Shown here: one piece after another, positions 27,884-38,987 of the stretch
Layout of the letters: every line of letters begins with the position of its first letter
How positions within the stretch are numbered: position 1 is the stretch's first letter
Source of the DNA: Pseudomonadota bacterium
GTDB lineage: Bacteria; Pseudomonadota; Gammaproteobacteria; Xanthomonadales; Xanthomonadaceae
DNA length: 47,946 bases
Assembly (NCBI GenBank): GCA_018242465.1
Contig: JAFEBY010000130.1
Coordinates: 1 to 47,946, forward strand
Reading direction: 5' to 3'
Program-made: the position numbers and the translations under genes
Notes under the pieces: generated by a model
Seen by the model: only the letters and a program-made list of their open reading frames with translations
Database searches by the model: none
Told to the model about the DNA's origin: nothing

Positions 27884-30373
27884 TCAGAAGTCCCGGCGAT
27901 AGCGGATGCCAACGGTGCGTGGGCGGATTGGGGTGGAGTAGATCGAACCGGGAGCCGACGGTTGCTGACCACACACGGTCTCGAGGCACTCCAGACCGCG
28001 TTTGGTGATACCGCGCGAATCGGTCAGGTTGCTGGCATACAGTTCCACATTCCACTTGTCTGCACCGATACCGGTGGAGAGGTCGAACGTGGTGTAGGCC
28101 CTCATGTTGCCCTTGATCTGGTTCTGAACGGCCCGAAGATCCGAGTGGCGTTCACCCACATGTGCCGCAACACCCTGGACGTAGGCGTTAAACCCGCCGA
28201 GAGTGAACACGTAACGGGCCGTCAGGTTGCCCTTGATCTTTGGCGTTGTCGGCAGCTGGCTTCCTTTGGGTGCCAGCAGATCAGCCCCTGAACAGTTCTG
28301 TCTTGTCTCCAGGGTGACTGGATCAAGCGTGCAATAGTTTTGGGTGAGACGAGGCTTGTAAACGCCAACCGACGCGCTCAGGGTGAGGTTGTAGGTTGCC
28401 GCCCAGGTCAGGTCCATTTCCGTTCCATCGATCTGTGCCTGGCCGACGTTGTGAATTTCGGTCAACCCGTTCGGTCCCAAGAAGGAAACCTGAAGATCCT
28501 TCCATTGCTGGGAAAACACCGCCCCGTTGAAGCGCAGACGGTTGTTCAGCCACGACGTCTTCCAACCCAGCTCGTAGTTGGTGAGGTAATCGGCGACATA
28601 TGGCGGCAAGGTGCCACGGCGATTGATGCCGCCAGGTCGATAGCCTTGCGACCAAGTGGCGTAGATCATTTTGTCCTTGTCAAGGTGATACGTCAGGTTG
28701 ACGCGGCCAAGATTGCCACTCTCACTAATGGTCTTGTTGAAGTCGCTGCATGGTGCGCCCTCGAATCCCTGCCACTTGCTTCGATCCGGTCCGTACAGCA
28801 ACTGGCAACGCCCCTCGCCCTTCGCATCACTCGAAAACGCATTCCCCAGTCCATACCCGAAGTAGCCTTGCAAGCCATTGTGCGCGCGAAAATGACGAAC
28901 ACCTCCGGTAATGGTCAGGCTCTTGGTGATATCGAAAGATGCCTCACCGAACACGGCCTCGTCATGATCGCGGCGCAGCTGCTGGGTCAACCAGATGGTG
29001 CCTGGCCAGCCGCCCACCGAGATGCTGCCGGGATTGCCCTGGTAATCGATCTTGTCGGCAAGTCCATCGATGCGATAGTCCTGCAGGATGTCATGCGTCT
29101 GTGTTTGCATGAAGAGGCCGCCCACCACACGGAAACGATTCTCGAGTGGTGATGCGATGCGCAATTCATGACTGGTCTTTCCATAACCGTCACGCGCTTG
29201 GATGTACTGCGACGGATTCACCAGCGAACCGTCGTTGGCCAACCAGTACTGTCCATAGGCAGACAGCGTGTCATACCAAAAACTGTAGTCGTTGTAATCG
29301 GACGCAGAGTCGACCGTACGCTTGAGATGTGCATATGCGTAGGTAAGGTCGAAGTTTCCGATCTTGCCCTGCACGGTCAACGCCGCTTGCCACCAGCGAT
29401 CCTTCGTCCATTCCGGCTTGAAATGCCCCACCTTCAGGTCGCCGATGGCGGGGTCGAATGCGAACTGGCCATTGGTTTTCTGGGTCTGCCCCATCAGCCC
29501 CGGCGTGATGCTCCAACCACCGTCAAGATCGATCTTGAGCGCCGCCCGCGCACCGGTACTGTGCGAATTGTTGTAGCGGTTGCGCACCAGCTCGGCGTTG
29601 TCGCTGGTAAGGCCAGAAGACGGGTATGTACGCGTCTGGTGCACATTGTTGATGAATCCGGCATCGGTCTTGTCCCACGCCACCAGCCGGACCGCAGTGC
29701 GCTTGCCCAGCGGAATATTGACGAAGCCTTCCTTGACGTTGCCCAAGCCTCCGCCATGCACCGAATTCACCTCGAGCCCGAACCCAGCCTGGAAAGCGCT
29801 CGGATCCGGCTTGTTGGTGATGATGCGCAGCGTGCCCGATTCCGAACTGGCACCGTACAAGGTGCCCTGTGGCCCTGACAGCGCCTCGATGCGGGCGACG
29901 TCATAAATATGGATATCGAGCGGCCCCTGAATAGTCGTGATCGGTTCTTCGTCCAGGTAGATGCTGGCACTCGGCAACGAACCGGAGTGGTTGCCGTTGT
30001 CGCCACTGACCACGCCGCGCATATACGGCTTGTTGAAGCCTGGACCATCGTTCTGGAACGAGACCGACGGCAGCAGCTTGGCGTAGTCCTCAAACTTGTT
30101 GACGTGCAATTCTTCCAGTTTCTGTTGCCCCAGCACCTGGATGCTGATCGGCACTTTCTGCATGTTTTCCTGGCGTTTCTGCGCAGTCACCACCACTTCG
30201 CCCAAAGATGGCGTTTCATTGCCTTTCTTCTGGGCCACGTCGGTTTTCGCAGCAGGGGTTTGCGTCGCCTCCTGCGCATGCACAACCGGCATGCAGGCAA
30301 CGCCAATTGCAACTACCAGCGGCAATTGCGCGGGCAAACGGCGGAAACGGCGGTCACGATTTGCTGGTTTCAT
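27884..30373 (-). CDS. TonB-dependent outer membrane receptor
   Basis: This 829-residue protein has a signal peptide (residues 1-33, ending VHA), a TonB box-like GEVVVTAQKR (58-67), plug domain features (VPISIQVLGQQKLEEL, IEALSGPQGTLYGASSESGTLRIIT) and a beta-barrel ending RPRTVGIRYRRDF. It belongs to the large 'VVVTAQKR' receptor class common in xanthomonads and sphingomonads. The ligand is unknown. The ATG at 30373 has an AAGGAAAG ribosome-binding site and lies 20 nt inside the end of the TPR-sulfotransferase gene, so the two are cotranscribed. The region looks less GC-rich than its neighbours. Confidence 0.95.
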   Translation of the reverse strand: MKPANRDRRFRRLPAQLPLVVAIGVACMPVVHAQEATQTPAAKTDVAQKKGNETPSLGEVVVTAQKRQENMQKVPISIQVLGQQKLEELHVNKFEDYAKLLPSVSFQNDGPGFNKPYMRGVVSGDNGNHSGSLPSASIYLDEEPITTIQGPLDIHIYDVARIEALSGPQGTLYGASSESGTLRIITNKPDPSAFQAGFGLEVNSVHGGGLGNVKEGFVNIPLGKRTAVRLVAWDKTDAGFINNVHQTRTYPSSGLTSDNAELVRNRYNNSHSTGARAALKIDLDGGWSITPGLMGQTQKTNGQFAFDPAIGDLKVGHFKPEWTKDRWWQAALTVQGKIGNFDLTYAYAHLKRTVDSASDYNDYSFWYDTLSAYGQYWLANDGSLVNPSQYIQARDGYGKTSHELRIASPLENRFRVVGGLFMQTQTHDILQDYRIDGLADKIDYQGNPGSISVGGWPGTIWLTQQLRRDHDEAVFGEASFDITKSLTITGGVRHFRAHNGLQGYFGYGLGNAFSSDAKGEGRCQLLYGPDRSKWQGFEGAPCSDFNKTISESGNLGRVNLTYHLDKDKMIYATWSQGYRPGGINRRGTLPPYVADYLTNYELGWKTSWLNNRLRFNGAVFSQQWKDLQVSFLGPNGLTEIHNVGQAQIDGTEMDLTWAATYNLTLSASVGVYKPRLTQNYCTLDPVTLETRQNCSGADLLAPKGSQLPTTPKIKGNLTARYVFTLGGFNAYVQGVAAHVGERHSDLRAVQNQIKGNMRAYTTFDLSTGIGADKWNVELYASNLTDSRGITKRGLECLETVCGQQPSAPGSIYSTPIRPRTVGIRYRRDF

Positions 30374-32423
30374 GCTGTCTTTCCTTGGGGGGCATGGCAG
30401 ATTCGCCGGAAAACGCCGGCACGTCTGGGTACATCGAAAGCACATCTCCGAGCACGGCCTTGAGCGGACCGAGCCAGGGTTCGAAATGACGCCAGTGATC
30501 GACGCCCTCGCGGTAGATCGGCTGGCGTACCTGTTCCGAACTCGCGGTACGAACCGCTCGCCGATTCTCGAAGAAGCGCAGGCAACCCTCCTCGAACGGC
30601 AAGCCGCAATAGGCGAGCAATGTACGTACCTGCGCCTCGGTGTCATCCACCATCGATTCATAGAACACGCGATGGACTCGGCCCGGCAAGGCATCGTCGA
30701 AATGCGCCATCAATTCGACATAATCACGGTAATAGCGCCCGACATCCTCGAGGCCGTATGTGAAGGACTGGCCGCGCGCGAATTGTTGTTTGAACCCGGA
30801 AAACCCGCAGGCCAGCGGATGGCGGCGCGCATCGATGATGCGTGCGTTCGGCAGCATCAGGTGGATCATGCCGACGTGAAGCCAGTTGTTGGGCATCTTG
30901 TCGATGAAGAACGGTGCTCCGTCCTTGCGCTGCACACGGGTCCGCTCCAAGTACTGATGGCCGAGTTCGGCAACGTCATCGCGATCCAGCGACGAGAGCA
31001 AGGCGTGATAGGGCGTCTGGCCATCGGGATCACTGCGCTTGCGCAACTGATGCGCGAGCGCCAGCACCTCCGGCAACTCCATCGTACCTTCCACTTGGCT
31101 GTGGCTGGAGAGAATCTGTTCGATCAACGTCGACCCCGCACGCGGCAATCCGACGATGAAAATCGGATCCGGATCGGATGCACCCCAGCCTTTGCGTTCC
31201 CTGAAAAACTCGCGTGTGAACACCCGCTCAGCAAGCTCGACGCGCGCACTGATCTCCCCAGCGTCATAGGGGATCATGCGTTTGCGCAAGGCGTTGCCGC
31301 GCGCGTAATGACCAAATGACGACTCGTATTCGCGTGCGTCCTCGCGCGCCTTGCCGGCTGCAAATTCGAAATGCAGGCGATCTTCATCGACGAGGGAGCC
31401 ATCGCCAAGACGGCTGTCGATCTCGGTGAGATCCTCGCTCGTGAACCGGAACGTCTTGAGATTGGCCAGGCTCCACCACGCTTCGCCGAAGGTGGGTTGC
31501 AACATCGCGCTGCGCCGATAGGCGTCCACCGCTTCCGATTGCTGTCCAGCCGTTTTCAATGCGTGGCCATAACTCAGCCAGATCTTCGACTGCGTGGGAA
31601 ATTCTTCGACGATATCGCGATACAGCGCAATCGCCTCGTCGTAATCGCCCAATCGCGACAGCATCACCGCCTTGAGGTTGCGATTGGCTGGATGGTGCGG
31701 ATCATCCGCCATCAGACGCTCAATCTCGGACATCGCGGCTTCGGTCTGGTTGGCGCGATGGAGCACCTGCACCAGGTTCTGGCGCGCTTCCTGGAATTCC
31801 GGTGCGAGTTCGAGACAACGTCGCAGCAATGCTTCGGCATCGCCGTATTCGCCCAGCCGTGCTGCCACCTCGGCCAACATGCGGATCGCTGCGACATCAG
31901 TCGGCGCACTCTTCAGCCGTCCGCGCAGCAATGCTTCTGCCATCGGAACCTCACCACGCGCCAGCGCATCGGCAGCCTGCAACAGTGCGGGTTCGCTGTC
32001 CGAGTGACGGACATGATCGAGATAGGCCGCCGCTGCTGCGGGATCGCCGTCCGCAGCCAACGCATCGGCCAACATCAACCAGACAGCCGTGGGAGGCGAT
32101 CGCAATGCTGCGATCTTGCGCAGTTGCAACGCCGCCTGCCCATGCCGACCAAGTGCCACCAGAGCATGGGCATGGTCAAACTGGATCTGGGGAATTTGCG
32201 GATAGCGTCGGTGCAAATCCCCCAAGCCCTGTTCGGCCTCCTGCCAGCGCCCCTGCCCGGCCAGCGCCCGTGCCAGAATGTGTTCGGCAGCCGGATGCGG
32301 CCCCACCGACGCGATGATTTCCCGGGACTGTTCCTCGGCAAGACGCGGCGACTCCCCAAGCAATCGCGCTGCATGCGCGAGCGCAACCTCCAGTGTCCCG
32401 GACGATTCGGTGCTGGCCTGCAT
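30354..32423 (-). CDS. TPR-repeat sulfotransferase family protein
   Basis: This 689-residue protein has an N-terminal two-thirds (about 10-330) of tandem TPR helices and a C-terminal sulfotransferase domain (about 420-650). The PAPS 5'-phosphosulfate loop is IFIVGLPRAGSTLIEQ (about 421-436), and the 3'-phosphate region is about 530-547 (RRHPLACGFSGFKQQF). No signal peptide is seen, so it may act in the cytoplasm. The sulfate acceptor is unknown. I use the ATG at 32423. A TTG at 32441 is an alternative. The stop is 20 nt inside the start of the TonB receptor gene. Confidence 0.85.
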   Translation of the reverse strand: MQASTESSGTLEVALAHAARLLGESPRLAEEQSREIIASVGPHPAAEHILARALAGQGRWQEAEQGLGDLHRRYPQIPQIQFDHAHALVALGRHGQAALQLRKIAALRSPPTAVWLMLADALAADGDPAAAAAYLDHVRHSDSEPALLQAADALARGEVPMAEALLRGRLKSAPTDVAAIRMLAEVAARLGEYGDAEALLRRCLELAPEFQEARQNLVQVLHRANQTEAAMSEIERLMADDPHHPANRNLKAVMLSRLGDYDEAIALYRDIVEEFPTQSKIWLSYGHALKTAGQQSEAVDAYRRSAMLQPTFGEAWWSLANLKTFRFTSEDLTEIDSRLGDGSLVDEDRLHFEFAAGKAREDAREYESSFGHYARGNALRKRMIPYDAGEISARVELAERVFTREFFRERKGWGASDPDPIFIVGLPRAGSTLIEQILSSHSQVEGTMELPEVLALAHQLRKRSDPDGQTPYHALLSSLDRDDVAELGHQYLERTRVQRKDGAPFFIDKMPNNWLHVGMIHLMLPNARIIDARRHPLACGFSGFKQQFARGQSFTYGLEDVGRYYRDYVELMAHFDDALPGRVHRVFYESMVDDTEAQVRTLLAYCGLPFEEGCLRFFENRRAVRTASSEQVRQPIYREGVDHWRHFEPWLGPLKAVLGDVLSMYPDVPAFSGESAMPPKERQHETSKS

Positions 32424-32503
32424 CGAAATGACAGCCCCCAAGTGGCAAGCCCCCGACGTTACGCTTTTGTTAAGGTTCCGACAAGCGGGTCAGGGAGTCG
32501 GGA

Positions 32504-33403
32504 TCAAGCATCGTCCGGCCAGACGATTTCCGGCTTCTGCGCCGCAGCCCGCGGCATCGGCACCGCAGCGACGGCGTCCCATATCTTCAGCGCATCGATC
32601 GTCGCGGCGACATCGTGCACGCGGACGATTTTCGCACCGCGCTGGGCCGCGATCACATGGGCCGCGATCGATCCTGCCACGCGATCTTCCGGATGATCGC
32701 GCCCGGTCAGCACGCCGATGGTTTTCTTGCGTGACATCCCGGCCAGCACCGGTACGCCGAGTTCGGTGAATCGTTGCAGCTGCGCCAGCAAGTGCAGGTT
32801 GTGCGCAAGCGTCTTGCCGAAGCCGAAGCCAACATCGACGACGATGTTCTTCTTGGCAATGCCCGCCATTTCCGCAACGAAAATACGTTCGGCGAGAAAG
32901 CGGTGGACATCGGCGACCACGTCGTCGTAATGCGGATCGTCCTGCATGGAACGCGGCTCGCCCAGCATGTGCATCAGCACCACCGGCACGCCGAGTTCCG
33001 CTGCCGCATCGAGCGCACCCTCTCGGCGCAAGGCGTAGACATCGTTGATCACCCCGGCACCGGCGGCGACCGCGGCACGCATGACTTCTGGTTTCGAGGT
33101 GTCGATGCTGATCGGAATCGCGACCTGCTTCGCCAACGCATCGATCACCGGAATCACGCGTCGCAGCTCTTCCTCCAGCGGCACGTCATCGGCGCCGGGC
33201 CGTGTCGATTCTCCACCGATGTCGAGAATATCCGCGCCCTCTTCCGCCAGCCTCAGCCCGTGCGCGATCGCGGCATCGGTGGTGGCATGGCGACCGCCAT
33301 CGGAGAACGAATCGGGCGTGACGTTGACGATGCCCATCACCCGGGCGTGGTCGAGCTTCAGGACGCGGCCGGCGCAATCAAGTTGGGGCGTGGTGTCGAA
33401 CAT
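32504..33403 (-). CDS. folP: Dihydropteroate synthase
   Basis: This 299-residue protein joins dihydropterin pyrophosphate to p-aminobenzoate in folate synthesis and is the sulfonamide target. The N-terminal MGIVNVTPDSFSDGG (23-37), DIGGESTRPGAD, IDTSKPEVMRAAVAAGAGVINDV and the DVGFGFGKTLAHNLHLL motif are all present. It lies downstream of ftsH on the same strand, as in many gammaproteobacteria, but glmM, which often follows folP, is not here. It is separated from ftsH by a 152-nt non-coding stretch with hairpins. Confidence 0.97.
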   Translation of the reverse strand: MFDTTPQLDCAGRVLKLDHARVMGIVNVTPDSFSDGGRHATTDAAIAHGLRLAEEGADILDIGGESTRPGADDVPLEEELRRVIPVIDALAKQVAIPISIDTSKPEVMRAAVAAGAGVINDVYALRREGALDAAAELGVPVVLMHMLGEPRSMQDDPHYDDVVADVHRFLAERIFVAEMAGIAKKNIVVDVGFGFGKTLAHNLHLLAQLQRFTELGVPVLAGMSRKKTIGVLTGRDHPEDRVAGSIAAHVIAAQRGAKIVRVHDVAATIDALKIWDAVAAVPMPRAAAQKPEIVWPDDA

Positions 33404-33555
33404 GCGTATCAGATTACTGCCGAAGAAGCCGTTTCCGATCCGTTACGAGCGAGGGCCGCGGTTCGCCGCGGAGCGGAGCACGCGCAGCGCATGTACGAAT
33501 ACGTGAGCATTGCGAGCACCGCACGCGGACCGCAGGGCGAGCGCAGCAGGATCGG
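33404..33555. repeat. Hairpin-rich, repeat-like stretch between ftsH and folP
   Basis: No gene is supported here. It contains a CCGCGG-TTCG-CCGCGG hairpin (33456-33471) with a stable UUCG loop, and a GC-rich block (about 33471-33550) with repeated AGCGC/GAGCGC words. Translation of one frame gives a short peptide ending in STARGPQGERS, which looks like repeat-derived pseudo-coding. I suspect a dispersed intergenic element, but no second copy is seen in this window. Confidence 0.4.
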
Positions 33556-35447
<1,892 letters not shown>

Positions 35448-35451
<4 letters not shown>

Positions 35452-36080
35452 TCGGATCCGATTCTCCGCCCCCTCGCGAGGGCATACACTTCATTGGAAC
35501 GACGACGCGATGCCGCCGGCTTGCGGATGGACACCTTGTCGTAACGCTTGCGCACGTCACGTACATACTCGTCGAAACCCACGCCCTGGAACAGCTTGAT
35601 CAGGAAATCGCCGCCCACCCGCAGGTGATTGTCCGCGAATTCCATCGCCAGCTCCGCCAGATGCATGGCCCGTGCCTGGTCCACCGCATCCACACCACTC
35701 ATATTGGGGGCCATGTCGGAGAGGACAAGGTCGACCTCCGCGCCGTTCAGCATGGTCACCAACTGGGATAAGACGCTGTCTTCCCTGAAATCGCCATGAA
35801 GGAACTCGACCCCGGCCAGCCCCGGCATGTCAAGGATGTCGCTGGCGATCACCCGGCCGCTGTCGCCCATGGCCTGGCGCGCCCACTGCGACCAGCCGCC
35901 CGGCGCCGCGCCGAGATCGACCACGACCATGCCCGGCCTGAGCAGGCGGTCGCGCTCGACCAGCTCTTCGAGCTTGAAGGCCGCACGCGAACGCAGCCCT
36001 TCGGCCTGCGCGCGTTTGACGTAAGGGTCGGAAAAATGTTCTTTCAGCCAGCGTTGGCTGCTTTTGCTGCGCGTGGCCAT
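35448..36080 (-). CDS. rlmE: 23S rRNA (uridine-2'-O-)-methyltransferase RlmE
   Basis: This 210-residue protein methylates U2552 of 23S rRNA in the 50S subunit. The RrmJ/FtsJ features are the [10 protein letters not shown] lysine region (31-40), the SAM motif [16 protein letters not shown] (52-67), the catalytic Asp in [11 protein letters not shown] and the Lys in FLIKLFQG. The ATG at 36080 gives the usual [25 protein letters not shown] start, and longer upstream frames are shadows. It is followed by ftsH with a 4-nt overlap, the conserved rlmE-ftsH pair. Confidence 0.98.
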
Positions 36081-36153
36081 TCGAAGGTCGAGCTGTGTGG
36101 CCGGTCCAGCCGTCATGATACCGTGTCGATCCCCCAAGACCGTTCGCGCCTGC

Positions 36154-36459
36154 ATGTCACCCGCCCTTACCCCCGCCCAGATCCGTTTCCTGCGCGGCCA
36201 GGCCCATGACCTGAAACCCTTGCTGCAACTGGGCGCGAAGGGCCTGACCCCGGCTTTCGTGGCTGAATTGTCCGCCGGACTGGAACAGCACGAACTGGTG
36301 AAAGTGAAGGTCGGTGGCGAAGATCGCGACGCACGCGATGCGGTGATCGCCGAACTGGTCGCCGGCACGGACAGCGCGCTGGTGCAGCGGATCGGCCACG
36401 TGGCCATCCTCTACCGCCCCTCGCAGGACAAGCGCCGGATCGTCCTGCCCCGCGCCTGA
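36154..36459 (+). CDS. yhbY: YhbY-family (CRM-domain) RNA-binding protein
   Basis: This 101-residue protein has one CRM/YhbY RNA-binding fold, with the family pattern [49 protein letters not shown] shape and [10 protein letters not shown] near the end. YhbY binds pre-50S particles and helps large-subunit assembly. It is divergent from rlmE (73 nt apart), an arrangement also found in E. coli. The stop is followed by a short gap to the Mth938-domain gene. Confidence 0.95.
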   Translation: MSPALTPAQIRFLRGQAHDLKPLLQLGAKGLTPAFVAELSAGLEQHELVKVKVGGEDRDARDAVIAELVAGTDSALVQRIGHVAILYRPSQDKRRIVLPRA

Positions 36460-36474
36460 CGGGCCCTCGCCCTG

Positions 36475-36849
36475 ATGGAACTCGTCCAGGAACGCCCCGA
36501 TTTCGAATATGTGCTGCGCGGCGCCGATGGCGGCCGCGTGCTGGTGAACAACCTGGCGTTGACCTCCAGCTGCATCGTCGCGCCGAACACGCTGGTGGCT
36601 GACTGGCCGGTCGTGGCCGTGGCAGCGCTGGACGATACCGCGCTCGCCGACCTCTTCGATCTCCAGCCCGACGTGATCCTGCTCGGCACCGGCGAACGCC
36701 AGACGTTTCCGCCGGCACGGGTGATGGCCGCGGTCCTGCAGCGCGGCATCGGCCTGGAGCCGATGGCGAACGCCGCCTGCGCGCGCACCTACAACGTGCT
36801 TGCCGGTGAAGGCCGCAAGGTCGTTGCGGCCTTCGTGCTTCCGGGCTGA
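36475..36849 (+). CDS. Mth938-domain (DUF498) protein
   Basis: This 124-residue protein fits the small Mth938-like family (DUF498), an alpha/beta fold of unknown biochemical role, related to assembly factor NDUFAF3 in eukaryotes. Visible are SSCIVAPNTLVADWPV, DLQPDVILLGTGERQTFPPARV, GIGLEPMANAACARTYNVLAGEGRKVVAAF. It is 15 nt after yhbY with a weak ribosome-binding site and converges with nlpD (1-nt gap). Family call is confident; function is not known. Confidence 0.88.
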   Translation: MELVQERPDFEYVLRGADGGRVLVNNLALTSSCIVAPNTLVADWPVVAVAALDDTALADLFDLQPDVILLGTGERQTFPPARVMAAVLQRGIGLEPMANAACARTYNVLAGEGRKVVAAFVLPG

Positions 36850-36850
36850 A

Positions 36851-37699
36851 TCACTTCTTCGGCAGGTATAGCTGCGGATCGACCGGCTTGCCGTCGAAAC
36901 GGATCTCGAAATGCAACATGTCGCGCGGCGCGGCGGTACGGCCCATCTCGGCAATCTGCTGGCCGGCGGCCACGCGCTGGCCCTCGGTGACCATGCGCTT
37001 GCGGTTGTGCCCGTAGGCCGACAGCCACTCATTGTTGTGCTTGATGATGATCAGTTCGCCGTAACCGACCAGTCCGGCGCCGGAATACACCACCACACCA
37101 TCGGATGCGGCGCGCACCGGCTGCCCGGCGGTCCCGGCGATGTCGAGGCCCTGTCGCGTCGGTTCGCCCGCCAGATAGGTGCTGATGACCTGGCCATCGG
37201 CAGGCCAGCGCCACGCCAGGTTGCCCGCGGTCGGGCGCGTGGTTGCGGCAGATGACGACGTCGGGGCGGAGGACGATGGGGAAGGCGTGGTCGGGCGCGG
37301 TGCCGGGACAACCACGGCGGTCGTGCCAGGCGGTGGTGGTGGCGACTTGCCATTGCGCGGATACAGGCGCACGCGCTGGCCGGGGTGGATGGTGTACGGC
37401 GGCGGGATGTTGTTCCACAACGCGAGATCCAGCGGCGTAATGCCGTTGGTGGTGGCGATGTGGTAGACGGTGTCGCCCTTCTTCACTTCGTAGGTCGCGC
37501 CGTATTTCGGCGTCGAGATTTTTTGCGTCGCACTGACGACGGTGGGGGCTTGCGACGCCGGCGACATCGGTGCCGCCGTGCTGCGAGGCGGCCCCGACGG
37601 TGCGCGGCTCGATGGATATTCGACCACGCGCGCGGTGGTGCACGCGGCCAACAGCATCGGTGCGGCAAGGATCAGGGAAAGTCGCGGCTTGGTCATCAT
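36851..37699 (-). CDS. nlpD: NlpD-type LysM/M23 lipoprotein, activator of septal amidases
   Basis: This 282-residue protein has a lipoprotein signal (LLAAC, lipidated C20), a Pro/Ser/Thr-rich linker, a LysM domain (about 70-114, YEVKKGDTVYHIATTNGI) and a C-terminal LytM/M23 domain (about 185-280). The LytM metal ligands are missing: GLDIAG is preceded by RQ, not HxG, and LHFEIR lacks the first His of HxH. E. coli NlpD has the same loss and activates AmiC rather than cutting peptidoglycan. It is the last gene of surE-pcm-yqaA-nlpD, with ATGA overlap to yqaA. rpoS, which follows nlpD in E. coli, is absent; a convergent Mth938-domain gene is there instead. Confidence 0.9.
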   Translation of the reverse strand: MMTKPRLSLILAAPMLLAACTTARVVEYPSSRAPSGPPRSTAAPMSPASQAPTVVSATQKISTPKYGATYEVKKGDTVYHIATTNGITPLDLALWNNIPPPYTIHPGQRVRLYPRNGKSPPPPPGTTAVVVPAPRPTTPSPSSSAPTSSSAATTRPTAGNLAWRWPADGQVISTYLAGEPTRQGLDIAGTAGQPVRAASDGVVVYSGAGLVGYGELIIIKHNNEWLSAYGHNRKRMVTEGQRVAAGQQIAEMGRTAAPRDMLHFEIRFDGKPVDPQLYLPKK

Positions 37700-38316
37700 G
37701 CGCCTCGCGATTTGAAATAGAGATAACCGATCAGGATCGCCAGCAATGCCGTCGCGATCCAGCCGATCGGTTCGATCCAGCGATGCAGCGCACGCTCGGC
37801 GCGTTCACCGCCGATGCGGATCGCAGTGGCGAGCAGGAACACGCGCTTGCCGCGACCGACCAGCATCGCCAGCAGGTATTGCAGCCACGGCACGCCAACG
37901 ATACCCGAGGCCCAGGTGAAGACCTTCATCGGGATCGGCATGAAACCGCCCAGCACCAGGAACCAGAACACGCCCCAGGGCGACTCCCTCATCTTGGCGT
38001 GGATGGTCGCGATGCCCGCGTCGATCTTGTCGACCATGTGCAGTTCGGCGAGCAGCGGCTTCACCAGTTCCCACGCATGGTGCCCGAGCCAGTAGCCGAT
38101 CACTGCGCCGATCATCGACCCCGCCAGGCTGATCCCGGCATAGCGGAAGGCCCGCTGCGGCCGCGCCAGCGCCATCGGCGCCAGCATGATCTCGGGCATG
38201 ATCGGGAAGAACACCGCTTCGGCGATGCTGAGCACGAACAGCAGCCACGGTGCATGCGGACTGCCGGCCCAGCGGATCGCACGCTCGTAGAGCGGAGCGA
38301 ACAATTTCAACTTCAT
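37696..38316 (-). CDS. YqaA-family inner membrane protein
   Basis: This 206-residue protein is a YqaA/DedA-related (VTT-domain) membrane protein, with the [32 protein letters not shown] segment, four or five hydrophobic helices, and [20 protein letters not shown]. DedA-type proteins influence lipid flipping and envelope integrity, but YqaA itself is uncharacterised. It sits between pcm (4-nt overlap at start) and nlpD (4-nt overlap at end), as in many xanthomonads. Confidence 0.88.
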   Translation of the reverse strand: MKLKLFAPLYERAIRWAGSPHAPWLLFVLSIAEAVFFPIMPEIMLAPMALARPQRAFRYAGISLAGSMIGAVIGYWLGHHAWELVKPLLAELHMVDKIDAGIATIHAKMRESPWGVFWFLVLGGFMPIPMKVFTWASGIVGVPWLQYLLAMLVGRGKRVFLLATAIRIGGERAERALHRWIEPIGWIATALLAILIGYLYFKSRGA

Positions 38317-38987
38317 CCGTCGATCACTCCGGCCAGCAATGGCACGAACACCACGGGTTCCAGCATGTCCTGCCGCAACTGACCGTCGTCTTCACGGCGC
38401 ACGCGCAACAAGGTTTGCCCCACCGGGGCGATCAGCGTTCCGCCAACCGCAAGTTGATCGAGCAGCGCCGGCTCGAGCGCTGCCGCACCGGCGGTCACCA
38501 CGATGGCATCGAACGGGCCATGCTCTGCCCATCCCGCGCGACCGTCGTCGTGCTTGCTGCGCACGTTGTAGCCGAGGCCTCGCAGGACCTTGCGCGCACC
38601 CCGCAACAACGCACCGATACGCTCGACCGTATGCACCTGCAATCCCAGCGAAGCGAGGATCGCGGCCTGGTAGCCGGAACCGGTACCGATTTCCAGAACC
38701 TTCTTTGGTGGCGTGGGCACGTCGAGCACCAGTTCGGTCATGCGCGCCACCACCCACGGTTGCGAGATGGTCTGTCCATGTCCGATCGGGAATGCGCTGT
38801 CTTCGTAGGCGCGCTGGGCCAGCGCCTCGTCCATGAAGACATGGCGCGGCACGTTGCGGATCGCGGCCAGCACCTGCTCGTTGCGGATGCCCTGCTCGCG
38901 CAGGCGTTCGATCAGGCGATCGCGCACGCGCTGCGAGGTCATGCCAATGCCGGCGGTGCCGGGATCAAGGCGCAGTCGCGCGATCAT
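38313..38987 (-). CDS. pcm: Protein-L-isoaspartate O-methyltransferase
   Basis: This 224-residue protein repairs isoaspartate sites formed in ageing proteins, using SAM. The PCMT features are [15 protein letters not shown], the SAM motif [15 protein letters not shown] and [24 protein letters not shown]. The start at 38987 overlaps the surE stop by ATGA. A second in-frame ATG (38942, MTSQRVR) could be the real start. The order surE-pcm is conserved in gammaproteobacteria. Confidence 0.96.
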   Translation of the reverse strand: MIARLRLDPGTAGIGMTSQRVRDRLIERLREQGIRNEQVLAAIRNVPRHVFMDEALAQRAYEDSAFPIGHGQTISQPWVVARMTELVLDVPTPPKKVLEIGTGSGYQAAILASLGLQVHTVERIGALLRGARKVLRGLGYNVRSKHDDGRAGWAEHGPFDAIVVTAGAAALEPALLDQLAVGGTLIAPVGQTLLRVRREDDGQLRQDMLEPVVFVPLLAGVIDG

